A stretch of 37,548 bases of DNA from Streptomyces albidochromogenes (GTDB lineage Bacteria > Actinomycetota > Actinomycetes > Streptomycetales > Streptomycetaceae). The notes under the pieces are model-generated. The model did not search any database. It was not told the DNA's origin and saw only the letters and a list, made by a program, of their open reading frames with translations. Position numbers and translations under genes: made by a program. Shown piece by piece: positions 20,885 to 29,279 of this stretch (positions are counted from its first letter, which is position 1; every line of letters begins with the position of its first letter). The stretch spans positions 1-37,548 of the forward strand of contig NZ_VBVX01000025.1 of the NCBI RefSeq assembly GCF_005981925.1, written 5' to 3'.

Positions 20885-22966
20885 ATGCCCCCTGACCACT
20901 GGCACCAGCACAACATCGTGTTCACCGACCGCGAGAGCAGCAAGCACGCCATCACCGAGCGCCTCAGCCCCGCCGTACGTGCGGCCGAGGCAAACGGGCA
21001 GCTCACCGGCTGGTGGTTCATGAACAAGCAGCCCTGGCCGCTGCGGTACCGCGCCATCGAGCCGTCCCCATTCGTCGAGATACTGCTGATTGACCTCGTA
21101 AACGACGGCATCGCCTTGTCGTCGGTCCGCAGCGTCTACGAGCCCGAGACCACGGCGTTCGGCGGCGCCGAAGCCATGGAGGCCGCCCACGACCTGTTCC
21201 ACGAGGACAGCCGCCACCTGCTCACCCACCAGCCCGGCACCCGGCAGCTTGGCCGGCCGGAGACCGCCGTCCTTCTCATGAGCACGCTGATGCGCGGGGC
21301 CAACCTGGACTGGTACGAGCAGGGCGACGTCTGGGCCAAGGTGGCCGAGCTGCGGCCTGCCGCCGAAGCCCATACCCCTGAGCGGACCGCTGCTTTGGTC
21401 CAGGCAATGCGGCAACTGATGACCGCCGACGCCCGAAGCCTGTGCCGCCCCCGCGGCCCACTGGACGGGCATGCCGAGTGGGTGAATGCCTTCGAACGGG
21501 CCGGCACGGCACTCGCCCGTCTCGCCGCTGACGGTCGGCTCACACGCGGTCTGCGAGCCGTCATCGCCCACCACGTGATCTTCCACGCCAACCGCGCAGG
21601 GATCCGCCTGGATGACCAGAGCGCCCTGTCCAACATCGCACGAGAGGCAGTCATGGGATCGAGTGACCACGTCGCGTTGCCCACCAATGAAACGAGCACG
21701 AACGCTAGCGTCAGAGCGGTGAACACCAAGACGATCACCGCCCTCGAGGCCGACGCCGAACGACTCCGCAACGCCTTGGTCGACCAAATCCGCGCGCAAG
21801 GGCACGCCCGCACGCCTGCCGTCGAAACAGCGCTGCGCACCGTGCCTCGCCACCTGTTCGTACCCGCCGCATCGCTCAAGGACGCCTACGCCGACGCACC
21901 GGTGAATACCAAGTACGGCACCGACGGAACGTCGATCTCCTGCGCCTCTCAACCGGGCATTGTCGCCCTCATGCTGGACCAGCTGGAAGCCAAGCCCGGC
22001 GAGCGCATCCTCGAACTCGGCGCGGGCACCGGCTACAACGCCGCTCTGCTCGCTCACCTCGTCGGCGAGAGCGGACATGTCACCACCATCGATGTCGACG
22101 ACGACCTCGTGGACGGCGCGCGTGAGCACCTTGCTGCCGCCGGATGCACCAACGTCGAGGTACTGACCCGGGACGGGGCCCTCGGCCAGGCCGAGGGAGC
22201 GCCGTACGACCGCATCATCGCCACCGTCGGCGCGCACGGCGTCCCCCACGCCTGGCTTGACCAGCTCGCCCCCGGCGGCAGGCTCGTGGTTCCCCAGCGC
22301 CTCAAGGGCAGCGTGTCCCGGTCTATCGTCTATGAGCAGCAGCGCGACGGCCAGTGGGTATCCCTCGGTAGTGAGATGAACACCTTTATGCCGCTTCGCC
22401 GGGGCATCGCCGACGATGACCGTCACGTCGTCCCCCTCAGCTCGGACGGCACGGTACGGCTTCAGGCGCCCGCCGGCCAGCACATCGACGCCGATGCCCT
22501 GGCCGGCGTCCTGAGCGAGCCGCGCTGCGAGGAATGGACCGGCGTGATGGTGCGCGCGATGGAGTCGCCGGAGTGGATGGAGCTGTTCGTCACCTGCTCG
22601 ATGCCCTCCGGCCTGATCCGGATGCTCTTCCCACAGGCAGCCAAGGGAGCACTGTTGACCGAGGACCCGTACCCCTCCTCGACGGCAGCGGTCGACAAGG
22701 GTGCGCTGACCTACCTCGCCCGCCGCCTGTCGGAGAAGACCACCGACGAGGGCGGAAAGCTGTGGGAGTTCGGTGTCATCGGCCATGGCCCCGCCAGCGA
22801 TGAACTCGCCGCCCGCGTCGCTGACGTGATCCGCACGTGGGACCGCGACTACCGCGACCGCCAAGCCACGTTCCGACTCCAGCCCCCCAACGCTCCCGCC
22901 GAGACCGGCCCCGGACACTTCGCCCTCGACACCCCGCTGAACCGCATCGTCGTCGACTGGCAGTAG
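20885..22966 (+). CDS. FxLD-system methyltransferase fused to a LanB C-terminal-like domain
   Basis: A 693-residue fusion. Residues about 1-255 resemble the thiopeptide-type/LanB elimination domain (WHQHNIVFTDRESS; LTGWWFMNKQPWPLRYR). Residues about 285-500 are a PCMT-type methyltransferase with RTVPRHLFVP, SQPGIVALMLDQL and the SAM loop LELGAGTG (376-383). A C-terminal domain of about 190 residues follows and is typical of the FxLD-system enzymes. In related lanthipeptides the PCMT homologue methylates an Asp, which rearranges to isoaspartate. The start is ATG 20885 with GAGGA 5 nt upstream, 26 bp after the cyclase stop. The N-terminal domain may bind leader peptide or act in elimination; that is inference. 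Confidence 0.88.
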   Translation: MPPDHWHQHNIVFTDRESSKHAITERLSPAVRAAEANGQLTGWWFMNKQPWPLRYRAIEPSPFVEILLIDLVNDGIALSSVRSVYEPETTAFGGAEAMEAAHDLFHEDSRHLLTHQPGTRQLGRPETAVLLMSTLMRGANLDWYEQGDVWAKVAELRPAAEAHTPERTAALVQAMRQLMTADARSLCRPRGPLDGHAEWVNAFERAGTALARLAADGRLTRGLRAVIAHHVIFHANRAGIRLDDQSALSNIAREAVMGSSDHVALPTNETSTNASVRAVNTKTITALEADAERLRNALVDQIRAQGHARTPAVETALRTVPRHLFVPAASLKDAYADAPVNTKYGTDGTSISCASQPGIVALMLDQLEAKPGERILELGAGTGYNAALLAHLVGESGHVTTIDVDDDLVDGAREHLAAAGCTNVEVLTRDGALGQAEGAPYDRIIATVGAHGVPHAWLDQLAPGGRLVVPQRLKGSVSRSIVYEQQRDGQWVSLGSEMNTFMPLRRGIADDDRHVVPLSSDGTVRLQAPAGQHIDADALAGVLSEPRCEEWTGVMVRAMESPEWMELFVTCSMPSGLIRMLFPQAAKGALLTEDPYPSSTAAVDKGALTYLARRLSEKTTDEGGKLWEFGVIGHGPASDELAARVADVIRTWDRDYRDRQATFRLQPPNAPAETGPGHFALDTPLNRIVVDWQ

Positions 22967-22986
22967 GACCGACGCGCAGGTGAGCA

Positions 22987-23019
22987 GGCGGTGCCCGTCA
23001 GCAGACGGCGGGCACCGCC
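22987..23019 (+). terminator. Hairpin after the methyltransferase gene
   Basis: GGCGGTGCCCG (22987-22997) and CGGGCACCGCC (23009-23019) form a perfect 11-bp stem with an 11-nt loop, about 20 bp past the methyltransferase stop. It may end or reduce transcription before the helical-repeat gene. Confidence 0.7.
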
Positions 23020-23059
23020 CTTCCGCACTAACCCATCGATCTCGCCCCGGGGAGGCCCC

Positions 23060-24160
23060 ATGGACCCGCGCGGTCTCATAGCCAAGCGACTCCCGCTCGT
23101 CGCTCGATTCCGTCCCGCCTGCCTTGCCCTACCCGCACGTGTACGTGCCCTCGTCGACCTGGCCGCGACAGCGGTGCGCGAGCAGGCACAGGGAAACGCT
23201 TCGGCTGTCTATAACCAGGCCGCTCTCATCGCCTCCGACCTCGGGGCGACCCGACTCGCCCAGAAGCTGTGCCATCAACACGCCGCCGCGTTCCTCCAAG
23301 CCAGCCCGCTGACCGGCGAAAGTGCGATTCGAGGACTGGAACCGGTCGTCAACCTCGCCCGCCTGCAGATCCGCGCCGGTCGCGTCGACGAGGGCCGTCA
23401 ATGTCTCCAATCGCTGTATGAAGCTGTCGAGCAGGGCGTAGCCGCCCGCTTTGGGGACGTCGTCGTACCAGCCGACCTCACGGTGAGCGACGAGGACCGC
23501 CATGAGGTCCTCGCGTGGTTGTGGCGTGTTCTCCTTGCCGACGGCACTCGCACACTGACCACAGTGGGTCGCTGGACGGAAGCGTTAGCCCACATAGAGA
23601 AGCACCGCGGCCTGGGCCGCCGAATGCTCGACGGCCGCCAAGTCGCCGTACTCGCGGCCCTCACTTCCGGAGAAACGAAGCGAGCTGCGGAACTCCTGGT
23701 CAGCACCGCGCCAGGGGACCCGTGGGAGCAGGCTGTCACGGCCAGCCTGACCGTGCTGTGCCGGCGCGACGCCAAACAACCGGTCAAGGAACACCTGCAC
23801 CGCCTGGTGGACACCTTTCTGAAGTCGCCAACCCAGCACGGGATGACCGTCTTTGAGATCCGGCTTGGACTCACGATCCTCGACACCATGTGCGTCACAG
23901 ATCCCGACGCAGGCCGTATCGTCGCAGAACTGCACCGACGGACAGTGGCCGCCAACGACGGATACGCCGCCCGGGAGAACCTCACTCACCCACTCTTCGC
24001 AGCCCTTGCAACGCTGCAGCAGATGTCCGACTGCCGAAATTTGGTGAGCGCCTGCCGCCTAGGAGCTGGGACGTTCTCCGGTGCCCTACACGACGAACTT
24101 ATGAACGCCGTGAACATGAGCGACCGCGTAATACGCAACAGCCTTCGCGCCATCGGCTGA
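23060..24160 (+). CDS. Helical-repeat (TPR-like) protein next to the lanthipeptide cluster
   Basis: A 366-residue protein with start ATG 23060 after GGGGAGG at 4 nt; an in-frame GTG at 22991 lies inside the terminator stem and is unlikely. The sequence is alpha-helical with TPR-like periodicity (ASAVYNQAALIASDLGATRLAQKLCHQHA; LEPVVNLARLQIRAGRVDEGRQCLQSL). There is no signal peptide, membrane segment or enzyme motif. It could be a regulator partner, a scaffold or a self-protection factor. The hairpin upstream means its expression may differ from the biosynthetic genes. Confidence 0.6.
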   Translation: MDPRGLIAKRLPLVARFRPACLALPARVRALVDLAATAVREQAQGNASAVYNQAALIASDLGATRLAQKLCHQHAAAFLQASPLTGESAIRGLEPVVNLARLQIRAGRVDEGRQCLQSLYEAVEQGVAARFGDVVVPADLTVSDEDRHEVLAWLWRVLLADGTRTLTTVGRWTEALAHIEKHRGLGRRMLDGRQVAVLAALTSGETKRAAELLVSTAPGDPWEQAVTASLTVLCRRDAKQPVKEHLHRLVDTFLKSPTQHGMTVFEIRLGLTILDTMCVTDPDAGRIVAELHRRTVAANDGYAARENLTHPLFAALATLQQMSDCRNLVSACRLGAGTFSGALHDELMNAVNMSDRVIRNSLRAIG

Positions 24161-24244
24161 CCTATCGGAATGCACCTGTCGCGTCTCTCGCAGCACCAAG
24201 GCATCAGAGCGGGCCCATTTTCCCCATAGGAGAGATCTCAGCAC

Positions 24245-24431
24245 GTGACCGTAGAGTCCACGTCCCTCGGCAGCGCGCTTAAGCACCCGCACCGTAGCTT
24301 GGCTGCGGCCGAGATCACCCGTCGAGGAGGAAGTCGCCCGGGTCGCCAACTTCTGCGGCGACCTCGGGACGAAAATGAAGCAGCGTATGGACGCCCTGGA
24401 CAAGCTCTGTATGCCCGTGCAACGCGGGTGA
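24245..24431 (+). pseudogene. Short frameshifted coding relic
   Basis: The frame from GTG 24245 (AGGAGAG upstream) reads VTVESTSLGSALKHPHRSLAAAEIT and then degrades to Arg/Pro-rich sequence. A different frame continues sensibly from about 24322 (PVEEEVARVANFCGDLGTKMKQ, then RMDALDKLC) to a stop at 24431. This fits one small gene of about 60 residues broken by a frameshift near 24320. The family is not recognised, and the reading is tentative. Confidence 0.3.
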
Positions 24432-24514
24432 CGACCCGCCGTACTAGGTTTCCCGTGAGCCCGCCGGGGCCATGCCGCTGAAATTGGGGCGGCCACACCG
24501 CACGTCCCAGGAGC

Positions 24515-24745
24515 ATGGTCATCGCCATCGAGCGCATCAACTTCCGCCACCTGCCCGTCCCGGTCCGCGCGGCCGTCGAGGCCCGTACCGGCCCCATTCT
24601 CACCGCCACGACCGCGGAAGCCGGCATCAACTCGGGCATCGCCGCCACGCTCACCACGAGCACCGGCCGCGTGTTCCTCAAGGGCGCCCCCCTAGACCAT
24701 CCACAAATCCGAGCGCAGCAACGCGAGAGGGCTGTTGCTGCCTAA
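24515..24745 (+). pseudogene. Truncated phosphotransferase-like N-terminus
   Basis: A 76-residue frame (INFRHLPVPVRAAVEARTGP; INSGIAATLTTSTGRVFLKG). It resembles the first N-lobe strands of Streptomyces aminoglycoside-phosphotransferase-like kinases, with the Lys of VFLKG at the expected place. It stops after AQQRERAVAA, so the catalytic loop and C-lobe are missing. No continuation is seen in the other frames. It is probably a remnant left by rearrangement beside the IS element; a short expressed protein cannot be excluded. Confidence 0.5.
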
Positions 24746-24784
24746 GGGCTGTCCCGTGTCTGCCAGGAGGGGTAAGCGTCGGCC

Positions 24785-25438
24785 TCAGACTCCCTCGTGG
24801 TCTGCTGCTGCGGCCCAGCGACGGATATGTGGGTCGGGATGGACTCGGGCGGATGCAAGTGTGCTTTCAAGTAGTTCGTGTAGAGATAGCGGGTATGCCG
24901 TGTGAGAGGTAGGCAGGCCCAGCAGGACACGGTGGCGCATCTGCAGGTCGGTGGCTTCGGCGAACACCCGCAGGGATGCCTCCAGCCAGGCGGCCTTGAT
25001 GTCCTGTGACTCGTCCAGAGCGGGATCACGTACCCCGCCCACTCCGTACGCTGGAGATCGATCTGCGCGCAAGGGCACATGGGCGCTGTACCAGGCCCGC
25101 ACGGCACCAGCTCGCTCGGCATCCGTGCCGGTCCGCAGATAGTCGACCAATGCCGCCATCACACGGCGGCGTCCGAATGCGTAGACCGCCGGCTCGACGA
25201 ACCAGCGGCAGAAGCTGGGATCCGGGTCGTATACGGCTGCCGCCATCAGCGGGGCGAACCACTCCTCGGGCAGACTTGCACGTTCGAGCAGGGGCTTACG
25301 CACCGTATGGGCGAGGTGGCGGGCATTCCGGTCCTTCGGCCCCTTGCTGACGTCTCCGACGCCCAGCAGCCAGGCCACCTCTGTCACGCATGTCAGGAAT
25401 GAACGCGGTTCTATGCCGCTCTGCTTGTCTTCGGCCAC
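24785..25438 (-). CDS. Conserved-looking hypothetical protein, start uncertain
   Basis: About 217 residues when started at GTG 25438. The region from about 25400 leftwards reads as a compact, helical protein (VAWLLGVGDVSKGPKDRNAR; WFAPLMAAAVYDPDPSFCRW; RRVMAALVDYLRTGTDAERA; PDPHIRRWAAAADHEGV). The repeated pattern is HEAT-like. The frame is open to 25729 but becomes Arg/Pro-rich upstream, so the start could lie between. No ribosome site is convincing. It converges with the relics to its left. Function unknown. Confidence 0.5.
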   Translation of the reverse strand: MAEDKQSGIEPRSFLTCVTEVAWLLGVGDVSKGPKDRNARHLAHTVRKPLLERASLPEEWFAPLMAAAVYDPDPSFCRWFVEPAVYAFGRRRVMAALVDYLRTGTDAERAGAVRAWYSAHVPLRADRSPAYGVGGVRDPALDESQDIKAAWLEASLRVFAEATDLQMRHRVLLGLPTSHTAYPLSLHELLESTLASARVHPDPHIRRWAAAADHEGV

Positions 25439-25849
25439 GGCAGCATTCTGGACCGGCCACGCCGGCAGGCACAGGCCCGGTGGCCGCTGGCGCTTGGGCG
25501 GAAGAGCACTCGCACGGCCTCCCTTGGGTGGAACGATCACGGTGTGGCTGGTGTGATCACGGCGTCGGAGCCGTCCTAATTCCTTGGTAACGGGCCGTGG
25601 GAGCCGGGGGTTTCCACCAGTCCGTTCGAGCGCTGGGGGGCCGATGCCCTTCTCTCGTCCCGGCCTTCCACAGTGCAGGTGGTGGCAGCCTCGCGGGCAC
25701 CGAACGTACGCCTGGAGCCGTCTGGGCACTCGATCCCTTTATCCAGAGCGGCGGCGCTCGGTGTCTTCGAGGTCGCCACCGTCAACACTGTCCGCTTGAT
25801 CACTCGTTTGTGTTGGTGGTGCGAGCCCGCCGCACGGTGACCTCCTGAT
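25439..25849. other. Non-coding gap left of the IS110 element
   Basis: No convincing gene. It holds a dyad GATCAC...GTGATC with a repeated GATCACGG (about 25537-25562) just upstream of the leftward hypothetical gene, which could be an operator. The rest has weak, Arg/Ser-rich frames only. The left boundary of the IS110 element probably lies here or a little to the right. Confidence 0.35.
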
Positions 25850-26023
25850 ACTCCAGAGCCGCCAGAGCTCCCGAGGAGACCGGGGCCCGTGGGGTGCGCT
25901 GGTGCCACGAACGGCTAGTGAGGTGGCGGACCGACCGAATGGTCGAGTCCTGGAATTAGGTCGCTGCGTGGCCCGCATGCGCTCGCAACCAGCGCAAACA
26001 CCGCACCTCTGGGGAGGAAAGAG
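25850..26023 (+). ncRNA. Candidate bridge RNA region of the IS110 element
   Basis: IS110-family elements encode a structured bridge RNA in the non-coding end before the transposase, which pairs with target and donor DNA. The 170 or so bp before the TTG start have no gene. They contain a hairpin at 25928-25950: GGAC-CGACC, loop GAAT, GGTCG-A-GTCC, 9 pairs with one bulge. The exact RNA ends and guide loops cannot be set by eye. The assignment rests on family knowledge and position. Confidence 0.4.
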
Positions 26024-27262
26024 TTGATCTACTGCGGCATCGACTGGGCCGAGAGGACACACGACGTTGCCTTGGTCGACGACACCGGCCAGCTACTTGC
26101 GAAGCGACACATCACCGACGACGCGGCCGGCTACAGGAACCTGCTGGAACTGCTCGCCGAGTACGGCGACACGGAGGAGACCCCGATCCCGGTCGCGATC
26201 GAGACCTCCCGCGGTCTGCTGGTCGCGGTGCTGCGGGCAGGCAAGCGAAAGGTGTTCGCGATCAACCCGATGGCTGCCGCCCGCTACCGCGACCGGCACG
26301 CAGTCTCCCGCAAGAAGTCCGACCCCGGCGATGCCCTGGTCCTGGCGAACATCCTGCGCACGGACATGCATGCCCACCGGCCGCTGCCGAACGACAGCGA
26401 CCTGGCCCGCGCCATCGCCGTACTGGCCCGCGCTCAGCAGGACGCGGTCTGGAACCGGCAACAGGTCGCCAACCAGCTCCGCTCCCTGCTGCGCGAGTAC
26501 TACCCCGCCGCTCTGGAGGCCTTCGCCAAGTGGGACAACGGCTTATGCCGACCCGAGGCCCGCGAGCTGATGAAGCTCGCGCCGACACCGGCCAAGGCCG
26601 CGAGCCTGACTCGCACCCAGATCACGGCGGCTCTCAAGCGTGCGGGCCGCAAGCGCGGCATCGAGTCGGACGCCGAGCGGCTGCGCGAGGCATTCCGCAC
26701 CGACTGGGCCCGTCAGCCCGAGCTTGTCGAGGACGCGCTCGGCAAGCAGACGCTCGCCCTACTCGGACAGCTCACGGCCGCCTGCACCGCCGCCGCCGAC
26801 CTCGCCCAGGCCGTCGAGGAGGCGTTCCCGCAACACCCGGACTCCGAAATTATCCTCAGCTTCCCCGGCCTCGGTATCCAGCTTGCCGCCCGGGTGCTGG
26901 CCGAAATCGGAGACGACCGCACCCGCTTCGCGGACGCCCGCGGCCTGAAGGCCTACGCGGGCGCCTCACCCGTAACCCGGGCCTCCGGCAAGAAGTCCAG
27001 CATCACCAGACGATGGGTGAAGAACAATCGGCTCAACCACGCCGGCTACCTCTGGGCGTTCTCAGCGATCACCGCCTCACCCGGTGCCAAAGCCCACTAC
27101 CGGCGGCGACGTGACGACCACGGCGACTGGCACGCCGCTGGCCAGCGCAATCTGTTCAACCGGATGCTAGGCCAGCTCCACCACTGCCTCAAGAACCGCC
27201 GCCTGTTCGATGAGCACACCGCATTCCCGGCGCCGCAGGCCCCAGCACTGGCGGTGGCATAG
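26024..27262 (+). CDS. IS110-family transposase (DEDD recombinase)
   Basis: A 412-residue intact transposase. The N-terminal RuvC-like domain shows the DEDD residues: Asp7 in GIDWAE, Glu60 in VAIETS, Asp100 and Asp103 in KSDPGDA. A coiled-coil region follows. The C-terminal Tnp domain has SFPGLGIQLAARVLAEIGD, then GASPVTRASGKK in which Ser321 is the likely nucleophile. IS110 enzymes recombine DNA guided by a bridge RNA. The start is TTG 26024 with GGGGAGG 8 nt upstream. No frameshift or missing catalytic residue is seen, so it may be active. Confidence 0.9.
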   Translation: MIYCGIDWAERTHDVALVDDTGQLLAKRHITDDAAGYRNLLELLAEYGDTEETPIPVAIETSRGLLVAVLRAGKRKVFAINPMAAARYRDRHAVSRKKSDPGDALVLANILRTDMHAHRPLPNDSDLARAIAVLARAQQDAVWNRQQVANQLRSLLREYYPAALEAFAKWDNGLCRPEARELMKLAPTPAKAASLTRTQITAALKRAGRKRGIESDAERLREAFRTDWARQPELVEDALGKQTLALLGQLTAACTAAADLAQAVEEAFPQHPDSEIILSFPGLGIQLAARVLAEIGDDRTRFADARGLKAYAGASPVTRASGKKSSITRRWVKNNRLNHAGYLWAFSAITASPGAKAHYRRRRDDHGDWHAAGQRNLFNRMLGQLHHCLKNRRLFDEHTAFPAPQAPALAVA

Positions 27263-27324
27263 GTGATCCCGCTCACGACTCACCGCCCCCCAGAGGTCGC
27301 TCCGCAGCGTGCTTGAATCACCGG

Positions 27325-28092
27325 ATGATCGACTGGTCCACACTCCACGACGCCTACGGCCCGGCACACGCGGTACCCGGGCTGCTGGACCGAGCCATCG
27401 GCCGTGACCAGGAGGCCATCGACTGCCTTTGGGGCCGCTTGTGCCACCAGGGGACGATCACCCCGGCGAGCATCGCCGCACTGCCGCGGCTCGCGGACAT
27501 CGCGAAGACCGAGGACGCCGGGGACTGGGCGCTCGATCTGGCCGGAGCCATAGCGGGTGGCCTCCTACAACCTCACGGCGCCGACGAAGAAGTCGCACGC
27601 TGTGCGGCGACCTTGGCCGAGCTTCGCGCCATGACCGCCGCCCGGCTGCGGTCTGGCCTGGACGGAAGAATCTACCTGAGCCGACTGCGGGCCATGCTCG
27701 CGTTCGACGGCCAGACCTTGTGGTCCGAGGCCCTGGACGACTTCACCGATTCCTTCGTCACTGTCGCCTGTCCGCACTGCGACGCACCGGTGACGATCGC
27801 GGTCGGCGACTACGGCTGCTACTCCTCGATCCGGGACTGGAATCTGGGGGATGTCCACCAGGTCCCCCTCCGGCCGACCGTCCCGCACGAGCTGACCGGC
27901 ACCGGGAGGATGTTGCACGAGTCGGCCGTACGGGATGGCCAGCAACGGCTCGCCTGGGGCCTGACGCACCTGTTCGGCCAGGCGGAATGCCCAGGATGCG
28001 GGAGCATCTTCGGCATCGCAGACGAGTACGAGGCCGCCAATGCACCCGCCCCATGGGACTTCGCCCGAGGCCACACCACGGACGCTCTCTGA
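27325..28092 (+). CDS. Hypothetical protein with zinc ribbon
   Basis: A 255-residue protein starting at ATG 27325; TTG 27313 would add four residues. The N-terminal 120 residues are helical (YGPAHAVPGLLDRAIGRDQE; ALPRLADIAKTEDAGDWALD), suggesting HEAT-like repeats. The C-terminal half has CPHCDAP and CPGCGS, two CxxC pairs about 80 residues apart that could bind one zinc. It lies just right of the IS110 element and appears intact. No function assigned. Confidence 0.65.
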   Translation: MIDWSTLHDAYGPAHAVPGLLDRAIGRDQEAIDCLWGRLCHQGTITPASIAALPRLADIAKTEDAGDWALDLAGAIAGGLLQPHGADEEVARCAATLAELRAMTAARLRSGLDGRIYLSRLRAMLAFDGQTLWSEALDDFTDSFVTVACPHCDAPVTIAVGDYGCYSSIRDWNLGDVHQVPLRPTVPHELTGTGRMLHESAVRDGQQRLAWGLTHLFGQAECPGCGSIFGIADEYEAANAPAPWDFARGHTTDAL

Positions 28093-28199
28093 CGACCACC
28101 GGCAGGGCCCTCGAAATCGAACAGTGAGCTCGTGCCCGCTGTCCCGACTTGACGGCTTGACGCCGTGAGGTGTCTGGATAGCCCCGTTCTCCGGGCCGA

Positions 28200-28336
28200 G
28201 CCCTCGCGCCTTCGGGCAGCTGGTGACCGTGCTGCGACGTGAGGGTGCGGATGTGGTCCGCAAGGGCCGGCCGTGGAGCCTCCCACTGGAGGACCGGGCC
28301 CTGCTGGTGGCCGCGTACTGGCGCACGAACCTGACA
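28200..28336 (+). pseudogene. IS5-type transposase helix-turn-helix fragment
   Basis: The frame reads FGQLVTVLRREGADVV, then RKGRPWSLPLEDRALLVAAY and WRTNLT. This matches the N-terminal HTH of Streptomyces IS5-like DDE transposases (RPWSLPLEDRxLLVAAYWRTNLT). The catalytic part is absent: after about 28336 the sequence changes to a GGDEF relic. It is a transposase remnant. Confidence 0.6.
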
Positions 28337-28352
28337 TTCTGGGCACGCCACC

Positions 28353-28758
28353 GGGGACACCGCCCTCGCCGCGATCAGCGCCCGGCTCGCCGAATGGGTC
28401 GGCAAGCGCGGCATGGTCGGCAGTCTCGGAGGCGACGAATTCGCCGCCCTCACCCGTATCCGCCCTCGCCACCAGGCCCTGCACCTGGAGCATCTCGCCC
28501 TCCCTGCTCGCCCAGCCGCTTACGTACAACGGCGAGCAGCGGCCCCTCGCGGTATCCGCCGGGGCCGCGACCCCAGACACGGTCGACACACGCGACCTGG
28601 CCGTCCTCGTGCGCGCGGCCGATACGGCGATGTACGAGGGAAAGCGGAAAGGCGCGTCGTCCAGGCCCGGCCTCACCACGCTCAGACGCGCAGTGTCAAC
28701 GGCCGCCGCGAAGGCCGCCCCGGAACCCACGCCCGCCCGACCACCCACCACAGCATGA
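28353..28758 (+). pseudogene. Broken GGDEF (diguanylate cyclase) domain
   Basis: From 28353 one frame reads GDTALAAISARLAEWVGKRG and then SLGGDEFAALTRI, the signature and surroundings of a GGDEF domain. From about 28450 the frame is lost, and another frame gives the end of the domain (PLAVSAGAATPDTVDTRDLA, VLVRAADTAMYEGKRKGAS). The 5-prime half is missing, replaced by the transposase fragment. At least one frameshift or deletion has therefore destroyed the gene. The intact ancestor would have made cyclic di-GMP. Confidence 0.6.
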
Positions 28759-29279
28759 CCGCCGCTCCGCGACTGGACACCGAAATGCCAGGCCCGGAGC
28801 GGCGGCTGCCCTGGCCACACAGCTAGGCATGGACGCGCCCATCTGGCCGGTGTGGACAGGCAACTCCGCAAGCGGGTCCAAGCCAGCACCATCCCCACAC
28901 CGTCTATCTCCCGGCTCATCCCGGCCTTGGACGTGGGAAGGGGAATGGGACGCACCTGAGCGTATCCCGCACCAGACCGGACTGCTGGTTCGATCTCACT
29001 GACCCTCGGCCGCGTAAACCGATCCACGCGGCGGCGCCGGCCCCCGCCCGACTCCGCGTGCGCGGCGTGGGAGGGGGGCTCGTACCGCTCACCGCCCTGA
29101 CGCGGTACGAGCCCCAACCCCCTGACTCCGGAGACATGACCCGGGATTCAAGCGTCCGGCCACGCCTGGTGCGGGGCGACGGCCCGGCTCGTGCTCCCCC
29201 ACGACGTGACAATCGCTACCAAGGGTCCGACCCGCCGGCGGTGCCAGAGTCCTCGAGCTAGAGATCACCGGCACGTGTC
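28759..29279. other. Gap before the CRISPR repeats, no gene seen
   Basis: Frames are open by GC bias, but none has a good start, ribosome site or family look on either strand. It probably holds further degraded sequence and the downstream flank of the array. Confidence 0.4.

Larger units (their letters stand above)
25850..27300 (+). mobile_element. IS110-family insertion sequence, boundaries approximate
   Basis: One transposase gene with non-coding flanks. IS110 elements lack clear terminal inverted repeats and need not duplicate target sites, so the ends cannot be fixed here. The right end must fall before the intact gene starting at 27325, leaving at most about 60 bp of right flank. Confidence 0.6.

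Noticed and set aside
20735-22918. A 727-residue antisense open frame opposite the cyclase and methyltransferase genes
   Set aside because: It is low in recognisable motifs, rich in Gly/Val/Arg, and fully opposite genes with clear catalytic motifs. Long antisense frames are usual in high-GC DNA.
28819-29002. Frame resembling a small protein after the GGDEF relic
   Set aside because: There is no ribosome site, it has a Pro/Ser/Trp-rich composition, and no family resemblance on either strand.
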